A stretch of DNA of 64,000 nt. Source: Prunus persica. Lineage: Eukaryota > Streptophyta > Magnoliopsida > Rosales > Rosaceae. A program made the position numbers and the translations under genes. The notes under the pieces were generated by a model. The model ran no database searches. It was not told where the DNA came from and worked only from the letters and a program-made list of their open reading frames with translations. Position 1 is the stretch's first letter; the number at the start of each line of letters is the position of its first letter. The DNA is taken from NCBI RefSeq assembly GCF_000346465.2, contig NC_034016.1, forward strand, positions 12,457,805 to 12,521,804, read 5' to 3'. Positions 36,401 through 46,706 of this stretch are shown piece after piece.

Positions 36401-39183
36401 TGCAGGTCTAGGGGTGGGGCAATTTGGAAAGTGGAAATGTGGCTCTTCTAAGGAAGTGGTTGTGGTAATTCCCTTTGGCTTAGTATAAATAGAAACAATC
36501 AGGGTTCACCATTGAAAAGAATGTAGGCAGGAGGTGGTTTTCTTGTGGGATAAATTTTTTTGGGCTTCATCGTGGCTTCGGTTTCCTATGATGTGTGGGA
36601 AATTCCATTATTTGTTATTCCCCATTGTTACTTAGAGATTGTTTTAGCTGCTTTGTTATATTAGTTGGATGAGTTTGTAGCTGTTTGTCTTTTCAAAAAA
36701 AATTGTAGCTGTTTGTTAGTTTAATGTTAAGTTTTTGTTTGAACCTTTGGTCGATTGCTTGTTCAATGTTTTATTTGATAAGAAATATACTTTACTTGAT
36801 AAAGAACAATACAATACAGTGGAGAAGTTGTCCACTGATCTAGCTAATAGATGCTAGCTAGACTACACAACGAAGATTGCAAAACAGAGCAAAGCGCTAA
36901 ATAATTACATCGAAACTGATCCTTTGTTCAATGTTGTATGTATACTTATTTTATTTATATATTCTTCTTTTTCTTATAAAAGGATTCTAATTGAAATATG
37001 TTTGTGAGTGGAAGAATGAAAAATGGTGTATGTTTTGTGAATTGTCTGCATTGCATTATTTGGCAATGGCTGGTGTAGTGATAAGTGACCATTGATTAAG
37101 TGTGCTTGAATTGGTTGTGAATTAAGGGCTATTGGGTAGTTAAGATATGTAATGCTATTTAATTAACAAGTATAGACTGGAAACTTATTACTCTCTTTAT
37201 TGTTGGTTGTACTCATTGTGAATTGTGTATTCTTTAATGTGGTATAATGAAATATGCAGGCTAAGGTCATTGGCAAGGCAAACTGTGCAGGTAGCTTCTC
37301 GGGTTATGATGAATATGTTCCTATGGTTGACAAAGCTGTTGATGCTGGTTGGAAAAAGCAAGTGGCCCTTCAGAGAATCCATGCTGCCAAAGGTCAGCAA
37401 GTCTAGCCTGGTCTTTTGCTGCCAATATAACATTTTTGAATTTATGTTATTGTTATACGAACAACTATTAAAACTAAATAGTTTTAAGACTAAACAGCCT
37501 TAAAATGATGTTGAAATGGGAATTTATTTACTTTAATACTGATGTTGGTATATCTAGTACTGAATTGTTCGCATTATGTATATATTAGTGTAGTTTTTGC
37601 ATAACAACTTAGGAACCATGGATAGGAACACAGGAAACAGATGACATTAAGTCAAAGAAAATGCCTATTTTTAACAAAAAGAGAAAAGGACCTGAGTACA
37701 TGGAATACAGCAAAACTATAAATGAATCTGTGTACTTCCATACATACTATACCTTCTTCAGGAAATAGAAAGCACTCATCAGAATGCCGTGGTCTTGACT
37801 CTTGAGTACCAAAAATTGATTTTCCTGAATTAGTTCATTACTGTTCAAACTGAGCAACCAGGCAACAACTATCCTGGTCTATCAACAATTAGTTGAATGA
37901 GAGAGTATAGATTTTTCAAGCTGCTAAGGATATTGTAACTTTTACTAAGCGTATCCTTTACATAAATGGGAAATCTGTATTGGAATTTGACTCTAGCAAA
38001 CTCATACTTTTTCACCTCATCATTTTGCGTATTCTTGTTTTGAACTTGGGACATACCACTCCAATTCTTCCTTTACCTGTTGGCCGAGTCCAGATGCTAG
38101 ATTATATGGTATTGAACTTATATAATCACAACTAAATGCTTTGTAAAAGAACCCTTGCAATACTTAATAGTACGCTTTTTTCTTTTACTCACAACTTATA
38201 GTCTCTTAACCTTTTTTCTTTTAATATTTTTTTTGGTACCTGACATTATATAAATCAAGAAAATGAAATGATCTTTTTACTTCAGGGACACTTCAACAAC
38301 CTGACATCCCTACAAATCCAGAAGGAATTCGAGGTCGGGTTTTGGTAGCGCTTATGGCCTTCTTCCTGACTTTTCTCACTCTCTTCCGCTCAGTGGCTTC
38401 CCGAGTAACTAAGAAGCTTCCTAACACATTGGATAATCACGATCAAAGTATTCCCAAACCTGCTTTTGATGCAACAAACAAAGAAGAGGGCCGTCCTCCT
38501 TCACCAACAGCACCATTTACAGGGGCAGATCTTCTACCCTCTGTACTGAAAAAGCTAGTGGAGCTTGAGGAGAAGGTTGACATTCTCCAAGCTAAACCGT
38601 CTGAGATGCCTTATGAGAAAGAGGAATTGCTGAATGCTGCTGTTTGTCGTGTGGATGCCTTGGAAGCAGAGTTAATTGCTACTAAAAAGGTATTAATGTT
38701 TTATTTGATGTGTAGGAATACTCAACACAATGGGAGCCTTCCACCTGTGAAATCATATTATGGCAGTTAACGCATTCAACTTTGGGTCACATTGCATTTT
38801 TATTTCTTTCCAGGAAAGAATGCAATCACATGCCCTTATGCAACCACATTGTATTTTTATATAAATGATGCATGTGTTCAACTTTGGGGGTTTTTTTTTT
38901 TTTTTTTTCGGGTTGTTACTGGACTTGTTTCAGCATTTCAGAATGATGCATATGTTGATTGTGTGTTTCATATGGAGCAGGCTCTACATGAAGCTTTAAT
39001 GAGGCAAGAAGAGCTGTTGGCTTATATCGACCGGCAAGAAGAAGCCAAGCTCCAGGTAAGTTGACCATACAGTCTATCCGCGTAGATTTATTCTTTTTGT
39101 TCATTTTCAATTTCCACAATTCATGAGTTCTAAGAACTTTTCTTGCTGCTGGTCATCAGAAAAAGAAGTTTGTGTGCTGGTAG
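32791..39183 (+). CDS. Sec14-nodulin phosphatidylinositol/phosphatidylcholine transfer protein, SFH6/8-like (copy A)
   Basis: Fourteen coding exons: 32791-32824, 33389-33692, 34378-34477, 34570-34836, 34938-35015, 35122-35223, 35339-35388, 35661-35760, 35885-35983, 36080-36193, 37260-37392, 38286-38689, 38981-39055, 39160-39183. They close in frame at 627 residues. It starts [16 protein letters not shown], as in Arabidopsis SFH6/8-class proteins. A basic N-terminal part is followed by CRAL-TRIO-N (about 85-150) and the CRAL-TRIO lipid-binding domain (about 155-320; [47 protein letters not shown]). After an acidic/Ser linker comes the nodulin module: a hydrophobic segment at 479-494 ([16 protein letters not shown]), a coiled coil at about 545-600 and a Lys-rich end KKKFVCW. 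Known role: exchange of PI and PC on membranes to support phosphoinositide synthesis and polarised growth. It converges on copy B and differs from it in subclade. Confidence 0.93.
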
Positions 39184-40464
39184 AAGTGTTGCCTGATGGA
39201 GAGACTACCGAAACGGGATTTGCTAAGCTGTTTCTCGAAGATGTGATCCCTACACGAGTACTTGACTTGACATACCAACCTTTGATCTCACAGAATATAT
39301 CATCTGAAATGATGCCACTTCTGTCTTAGTGGGAACGATACGGAAAATGACAATTGAGTTTTATTTTCTTGAAGGATGTTTGTGCAGTTTGATTTGCTTA
39401 ATCTTATACCGTTTTCCGGGAAATGTTGAAAAGAGTAATCAGAGATTCGATTATAATTATGGCTATTTTGGTGCATTTTTTTATCAATTATAGAAGGAAA
39501 AAAAACAAGGAAAAATAATCGAACAAAGACTTAAAGATAATCTATACTTTTGCAACTGTGGAAATGATAATGAAAGTGGAGATGGGATTTAGAGGGAAGA
39601 TGAGAGGGGAGGATGTGTAGGAGGACTAACAAAAGTGAAAACAAAAACTTAAGAGTGAAATCTATTTGAAATTGTTCGCTTTCAAGTTTTTGTTTTCACT
39701 TTTGTTACTTCTCCCTCCCATTCTCTCTCTAAAAACAAAAATTGAAATGGTTATCAACTGGGCTCTTAGATATTCACTAGGACTTAAAGATAATCAACCA
39801 CAGAAATTTAAAGAAAGTCATGCTGCAATTTTATACATTTTATTTAGCATAATAATGATAAATGATAATGATCTAGGACCATTCAGTAATTCCATTATTT
39901 AAAGAAAGCCTTTCTAAGTTACATACCACAATTCATTAATTCAATAATTGTAAGACTGATAATTGCACTTTACGCGTGCGTGATGACTTTTTTGAAGTGT
40001 CAATAACAATTCGTTGTTAAAAAAAAACTGATTTGTTTTTAAATGGTTAGAATTTTCACCTAACCGTGCTGATATGGTTCCAAATACTCATTATCGTAAT
40101 TCGTCCCTAAACCCTTTAGCCTGTCTAGCGTCTACTCATTTTACCACCTTTCATTAGTAGAACAACTATCTTTGCACTTTGAACTGGAACTAAGCTTAGA
40201 CTCTAGAGAGGAGGACCCTGGAAATCTTTGTCAAACTAAAGCGGTGCCCATTTTAAGTCAAAATATACACAACTGTGAATGGAAAGGCACACTGCACAAT
40301 AATGTACAAAAGCTTTTTAAGTTTACAGTACCAAACTAGCAAACATAGAGGGAATGCAATTTGACAAAGCATCCGTGAGGCTCACAATCGAAACGTCGCC
40401 ACCAGCAGCTAACACTGAATGTTCAGTGGTTCATCCAGGGCATCCAATCGAATCACCGGAGCTA
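39184..40464. other. Convergent 3' region between copies A and B
   Basis: Holds the 3' UTR of copy A and, from the right, the end of copy B. A strong inverted repeat lies at 39628-39706 (separate entry). No further gene. Confidence 0.5.
39628..39706. repeat. Perfect 23 bp inverted repeat (hairpin), probable small MITE
   Basis: 39628-39650 and 39684-39706 are exact reverse complements over 23 bases, with a 33-base loop. Weaker complementarity continues outward (GGAGGACTAAC versus GTTACTTCTCC). It lies about 450 bases past the stop of copy A, so it may be in or near its 3' UTR. Confidence 0.8.
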
Positions 40465-40530
40465 TCACCTTACCATTTGAAGGGGTTCTGCAATTACAAT
40501 CCAAAAAAAGAAACCAAGAAGGTGAGAACA
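40465..40530 (-). other. Possible alternative last exon of copy B (hydrophobic tail)
   Basis: After a donor in the last coding exon (KF|GTATGT) the acceptor GAAG|TGTTCTC would open 21 codons, CSHLLGFFFWIVIAEPLQMVR, then TGA. The matching stretch of copy D gives the same pattern in the same frame although the two differ by a 6-base indel. Whether this is coding or shared 3' UTR cannot be told from one genome. Confidence 0.35.
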
Positions 40531-40578
40531 CTTCATATGAAATGTACATAACTTGAAGTTAAGCAAAAAGAAGGTATT

Positions 40579-43500
40579 TCAGTCACATACAAACTTGCTT
40601 CTCTTCTTCTTTTTCTTATTCTTCTTCTCAAGCAAGGCTATAAGCTCGTCCTGTCTAACAAGGGTGTCCTCAAGTGCCTGCGAAAAGGAAACAAAAAGAA
40701 AAAAATAAACACGTTCACATTTAGCTTCTGGAAATGCAAACTTCAATAGAAGAAACCAAGAATATATCTTGAAATAGATGGATTACCTTCTTGGTTGCTG
40801 ACAGTTCTTGTTCCAAGGCATTGACTCGGTTGAGAGCAACATTCAGCAGGTCCTCTTTCTCGGGTGGCATGACCGCGGGTTTTGAGCTGACAGCATTCAC
40901 TTTCTCCTCCAATTCGGCCATGCGTTTCATCATGTTCATGTAGTCATTGCTGGAGATGGCAGGTGCAGGCAACGGTTGGCCTTTGACCATCATTCCATTG
41001 TAGTAAACAGGGTTTCCATAGAGGGTAGCCTCAGTGAGTTTCCTTGGCATGCTTCGTGCCAATCGAACTATGGCCACAATACCCATGATAAAGGCCATGA
41101 TTGCAGAAAGTAATTGATTGGTTAGTCCTTCAGGAACCTTGCAAGCATCATGCACAGAGAAGCAATCTGTAGCATTGGAAGAAAGAAATATATTAGTATC
41201 AACATTTGGAAGAACAAGCATTATACTTGATTGGATTAATTATATATATATATATACCTCCACCAAGGGCAAATTTATCATAATGAACTGATTTAGGCCA
41301 AGTTGAATCAACAGTCTTGCCAACCATTGGTCTGAAGTTGTCATGCTCATAGCCCAGATTGCCCTTCTTGGCTACTGGAACCTGAAAAATATGAAGCAAG
41401 TGAGAACATCAACTGATAAAAGGCGACTCAGCACTGCAGAATCCGCACTAGTTTCTAAAATGGTTATAAAACTGAATTTCGACTGATATGAAAAAAAATA
41501 TGAAGGTTCCAAACCACCCCCTTGTGAGTTGAACAAGAGTACGATGCTAAAAGTAGCAAAGACAACAAAGTATCACAGAACTGTCATGTTCCAGTCACAA
41601 TTGTGAAATGTGGATAGAAAGTCTGCAACGCTTACTTCCTTAGGCACATGAGAGAGTCTTTGATGCTCCACTTGGCAATGCACGTCAACCTCTTGAACGG
41701 TTTTCGATTTCAGAGAATCATATCTCTTCATGTGGTAGCATGCAAAAAGCATACAGAAATCAGGTGATCGATCGTTTAGAAAAACTGAGAGAAGGCAGTT
41801 TGAAGAGATGCTGTAAACACACAAAATGAAAGGGAAACTTGAGCCAAGATTTGAGTACCTTTGAGTATGCATTCTCATCTTCAGAGATTATCTTCTCCTC
41901 AATTCCTGACAAACTCTTCCTTGGGCATTTTCCTTCACCATTATGAACCATCTGGCTCATCAAAATAACTGATTTTAATCTTTTGTTCATATTAGACTAT
42001 GAAAGATAGACCAAAAATACTAAAATTAAAGAGAAACCAAGTACATCACCTTAATTATATCTGGATCACTCCATGGACCCTTATCAGAACGCATACAACC
42101 ACCCTTATCAGCACAAGTACATGTACCACCCAAAAACTCTGGCAGCTCACTGTATCGAATATAATGACAGCGTGTTATGGCACAAATTTGAAGTTAATAG
42201 GATATTCGGTTACTAAACGGATATCTTACAGCATCATGTGAATCATAAGGCTTGCGAAACTTAGCTTGAACTAGATATACAATAAGAGATATATGGAATG
42301 ATGAAATGTGTTGAAAGAAAAATATTTTGCCCTGAAGAGATACCTAGCGTCAATTATTTCAAGCAGCTTGCTCTGGTATTTGTTTCCCAGAACCTGAGTG
42401 TAATCATCAAATCGTTTAGCACCATAACATATCAAAATCATAGGTTAGCACTAGGTTAAGGTAGAGAAAATACAAATGATTACATTGATTTTTGCAGTGG
42501 TCTTGGGATCAAGGAAAGACTTCACAGTGTTCCATAAAAGCCTAAATCCAGAACCAGCATTGATGATGAACATACGGTTGAGGGTCTACAGTGAACCAAG
42601 CTTTCAATCAGTGTCAGAAAATACGAAAACTACATGACATGCATAGCTCAGTAGGTGTGGGGTTATATCTCAAAAGGCCCCAGTGTTATTAGTAGTGGAA
42701 CCACATATATATTTTGTCTAGTTTCTGATGTGGCATTTTTACTTTCTTCAACACATGCTAGACCAAGCAAAACCAAGAGGCTTGTTTGATGAAATTTGAA
42801 ATGATATTTAAAGGATATAACATACCTCAGGATAGTTGTCACCATCAATCTTATTAAGGGTCTGGATAAGTTCCCTTGCAGACTTGTTGAAATGTTTAAA
42901 CCCCTGCACATCGATCGCATGAACTAAAAATGATCTCTTTTGGGATTAAAAAGGATGGAAAAAGGAAAATGAAATTGTCTCCTCCAACTCTACAACAATA
43001 TAACAATTATTTTTAACATCCCACAGACTAGATGTGCTCACTAGCAGATCTCCAATATCTAGCTACAATCTGAAATTGAATAAAAAGATTTTTGTCTACA
43101 ATCTGATTAAGACACAAAGTTTTCATGTACCACTCCTTGGACATCCAGAATAGTAGTGCTCTGATCAATGTGCTTCTTTGCTGCAATGGAACATGCGGGG
43201 AATTTGCACACAAAGGTCCTCTCGAACTCCCGGACGTGGTACTTCACATAACGATCCATTGTTGTCACTTGCATTAGCTTGGTAGAATCGACTTGACCAA
43301 GCCTCTCAATGTAGATTGGTCGTCCCTCCTTATCAACTCCATGATGTCCTTGGGGATAGTACTTCAACACTTCATCAATTTCCTTGAAATCGAAGTCCTT
43401 GACAAAATAACCAAAGGAAAGATTTAGGAAGCACAAACATAGTAGCGACCTAGATGATCTCCAGGATATGGCAAGTTCAATAAAAGCATATTATAGAATA

Positions 43501-44374
43501 CCTCCATAATAGTGTCAGCACCAAAATCCTTTCTCCACAGAAGCATATCAGCCCACATTTGCTTTGCCTTTTCAATGTCAAATTTCCTGGCCCTTAAAAA
43601 TCTGCACAATCGTACGTGAAAATAAAAATTTAGTAAGCAATCACATAATTAACAGAAACTCGATCATCTAATGATCGTCAATGCTAACCAAAACATTGAA
43701 TAAGTAACCTTAGCATCATATGATGATCATCATGTTTTGAGGGCAGTAGTTCTTCCAAGATAAGTGCTTGGCGAAATGCGTCCACTGCCTGTAACTCCTC
43801 TGCATCAATGTTGTCCTCAATTGGGACAGACATTACCCGGCTGTTTCTTCGTCCCTTCTTAGTAAAGGAATGCCTAAACTTGGAGGAGGCATTGATTGCC
43901 TTCTGCTTAAGAGACCCAAGCCTTGTCTTCCTCTCATCCTCAGAAGTTTCTTCATGAACTGAAAACCAAAAAATCATATTTCCAAACCGTAAGCTAAACA
44001 ATTTCTACTACCTAATATCTTTTCATTGTTGAACCATTTCCTCTATACATTTCACATACACATATGCTATTTCCATTGTCTATGAACAAAAGGATGACAA
44101 TGCTGCTAACTAGAAAAGAAAGCGATCCCCGATTATTTTGTTTGGTTTCCAAGAAGAAAACCTCAACCAGCAATCTTAATCCTGATTAGGGAAATTTTTT
44201 CAAATTATGATCTTACTCCTACAAGATGCAAAACATGGACAACTCCAACATTGATTAATTTCATTGAAGCTTTAAGGTTGAGTAGAATACGTGTAGACAA
44301 AAATGTTGGATTTGTTTCAACTTACCAGGTTTAAGGTGTCGGTCAAGAGATCCAGGCATTGTGTCACCACACAT
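40579..44374 (-). CDS. Sec14-nodulin phosphatidylinositol transfer protein, SFH12/13-like (copy B)
   Basis: Thirteen coding exons in transcript order: 44326-44374, 43709-43958, 43502-43601, 43131-43397, 42826-42903, 42484-42585, 42344-42393, 42050-42149, 41859-41951, 41636-41725, 41258-41381, 40787-41166, 40579-40677. In frame, 593 residues. It starts at [16 protein letters not shown]; the internal M at 44359 is the alternative. The CRAL-TRIO region is well kept ([68 protein letters not shown]). The nodulin part has a membrane segment at about 453-468 ([16 protein letters not shown]) and a coiled coil ([20 protein letters not shown]), ending in a Lys run and KFVCD. Internal exons of 100, 267, 78, 102, 50 and 100 bases equal those of A, C and D. 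A splice at 40587 (TTT|GTATGT) to a tail exon is an alternative end. Confidence 0.92.
42650..42760. repeat. Dispersed repeat in intron 5 of copy B
   Basis: Partner of the repeat at 26695-26825: shared ordered words GGTTWTATCWCAAAAGG, ATTAGTARTGGAACCA and TTCTTCAACACA. It is absent at the same place in copies C and D, so it was inserted in B after duplication or lost in the others. Confidence 0.5.
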
Positions 44375-44740
44375 GGTTGATATCTTGCAAGGTTGCTCCA
44401 CCTTTGAGACAGCCGAACGATAGGAGAGTCAAGCACTCATATATCAAAACTTGCTCAAACTAGAGCCCTCAGGGGATATAGCCTACACCTTAATAACCTA
44501 GTACACCAAAAAAACCAAAAATATCAAGAAACCAAAACATTCAAGACAAAGCCAAGGACAAAACATTAATCTTGTTAACACATTGAAAGGGTAATGTTCT
44601 CGTGCCAAACTTATGTTGTCTGACAAGAGAACGTTTCTCTGCATTGATATATTTATCGAGAAAGAAACGTGACAATTACCCAAAAGAAAGGTAGCTATGG
44701 AAATTCAAAAAGTTGTGGAATCATAAGCTAGCTAGCATAT

Positions 44741-44765
44741 GAGAGAGAGAGAGAGAGAGAGAGAG
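44741..44765. repeat. (GA)12 microsatellite upstream of copy B
   Basis: Perfect GA repeat of 25 bases between the TATA-like box of copy B and its coding start, so probably in the leader or its intron. Confidence 0.9.
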
Positions 44766-44848
44766 GAAAACAAGAGTTGGGTGTAGAAGAGGAAAGAATG
44801 ATTACCTTTGTGACAATAATGTAGGTGGCCAAGAGAGAAAGTGGTAAG

Positions 44849-44859
44849 CATATATATGA
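44849..44859 (-). promoter_or_regulatory. TATA-like box of copy B
   Basis: Minus strand reads GTCATATATATG. The surrounding block (GAGGATGACATGACTGA, CCAGAGAG, CGGATTAATCTC on plus) is also found upstream of copy C and, in part, D, so promoters were duplicated with the genes. A shared leader word TACATT.TTGTCA.AA lies downstream in all three. Confidence 0.5.
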
Positions 44860-45139
44860 CCCCGGATTAATCTCTGGAATTGGACGGCCAGAGAGACAGC
44901 GAGGATGACATGACTGATTTAGAAAAGAAAGATTGGCACCAAAAAAGAGAGATTTTGTCTCATCTTTCCCATTGACTCTGTGCCGTGCATGGTGACCATT
45001 TTTGTTGTTTTGGGTTTCTGGTGGCAGTATGCGAAATGCAAGCCACTCCGTTCGTTCTCTTTCCTTTTCCCTCGCACAAAGTAAACTAACTTTTCCCAAC
45101 GGCTTCCACCTTTTTCCACGCAAAATCTACTACACAAAT

Positions 45140-46089
45140 TACTTGATGATTTTATCTCTTTTTGTTATGTTATTAAAAATGATAAATAAGGAAATGTGAC
45201 TATTATCGGCATTGCTTGAATTGTAATTTCCTTACGTTTTTTTGTCACGGATGAGTGTAGGATAACTTTTTTTGAAGTGCCGATATTAAAAAGAGCACTT
45301 ACTAGATCGACGGAAAAGTATCATAGGAGATTAGAAATAGATTTTATCTATTCCTTTATCCACGTCCCTTACTCTAACCATATTTTTGACCTACATAAAT
45401 TTACATGAAAATTTGAGATGCTCGTTTTTGAAAGTGGTTTCCTGTCGTTTGCTTCTAGGGTTTATTCTATTTTTAGTCATTAGAACTCCTACTCGGTTGT
45501 TGAAGGTTGGAGGAGATAGTCAACCACTTTTCTTCTTTCTTTTAAGATATTGAAGTCATGCACCTCTGGATATTGTGAATTGTGGTGCTCCACTAAGTTT
45601 TCATCGTGGTGCTTTGCAATTGTTCTGCCAGCTGCCCAATTAGTTAGCTAGGGTTAGGAAAGGGTTATGGCAATCATAGATTAATTTAAGTCAAACATTT
45701 GAGTTATTTCAGCAATGTCATGCTATATTAAGATGCTTTCATGTTGATTTGTTGCAATGTTTTGGTGTCCCCTTTTAGTTTTGTGGTCAAGTTTTGGTGT
45801 ACCTTTTAGGGTCTATATCAGTTCTCCATGTTATCTAAACACATATAGGGTTATGTTTCAAGAGATGAAAAATTAAAATTAAAATATAAAAAATATAGTT
45901 TGCATAACAGGTTGGGGGGGAGAGGCGACATAATATTTGAACTCCAGAACTTCACAAGGGGCCTAAATATTTAAAAGGAAAAAGTAAGAACCGCATCTAA
46001 TTAAGTATTTGATACAATTTTTTTTTTCTTTTTTTTTACAAACAAAGAGTTGAAACTGTGGACTACAGCCTAATTACTATTTTTCCTTT
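45140..46089. other. Interval between copies B and C, no gene seen
   Basis: Distal upstream DNA of copy B. No bounded transposon or coding segment was recognised. Confidence 0.45.
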
Positions 46090-46706
46090 AATCTCAAAAC
46101 TGAAAATTCTCTTTATATGAAGATATTACAATTGCAGATGCATTACTTGCAAGGCACGGAAAGAGCCACAGAGGACCCTCCTCCATCCATATGTTCTCCC
46201 TCTTCCATATCACATACAATTCCTGGGCCAAACACTGCAATATCTTTTGCAAATTGTATTGTATTCCTTCCAAATAGCCCTGCAGTTCTATAGTTTTTTT
46301 TGGTGAAAAGTACCTCTGTAGCGGTTTTTCAATAGCTGCCAACGTCACGTCCCGCATCTCTAATAGTTATTCCAACCCCTAGGTGCATGTTTTGTCTTCC
46401 CTTAGTTATATACATTGGATCTTATAAAACAACCCAGGAGGAGGCTCTTACTTTTGTGAGGCTTGGAGGGTGGTTTTTGGTTGCTAATTTGGAACTCCTC
46501 GCACAACAACAATGCCTGCTGTTATAACACGAATAATGCAAGGTAGAATTCCTGTCATCCCAAACAGCCCAACACAGATAGGCAGACATTTCCACTTCTT
46601 CCCTCCTGAGAACCATGCAAACTTGAACTACTAAATCAACCACACTAGATAAATGCTTGCGTTGATCCCCCTCACCAACAGAATAAACTCTGCAATTACA
46701 GTCCAA
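46090..46706 (-). pseudogene. LINE RNase H-like remnant
   Basis: Broken minus-strand frames keep typical words of the RNase H-like end of plant LINE polyproteins: CWAVWDDRNSTLHYS (46520-46570) and CLAQELYVIWKRENIWMEEG (46170-46240), the latter like the usual VAHxLAQ...W.EE.P end. The frames are out of order and interrupted, so this is dead. A second copy of part of it lies at 57300-57690, next to copy D. Confidence 0.55.

Noticed and set aside
46422..46706. 94-codon frame as a gene
   Set aside because: It contains LINE RNase H words but is broken relative to the neighbouring frame; annotated as a remnant.
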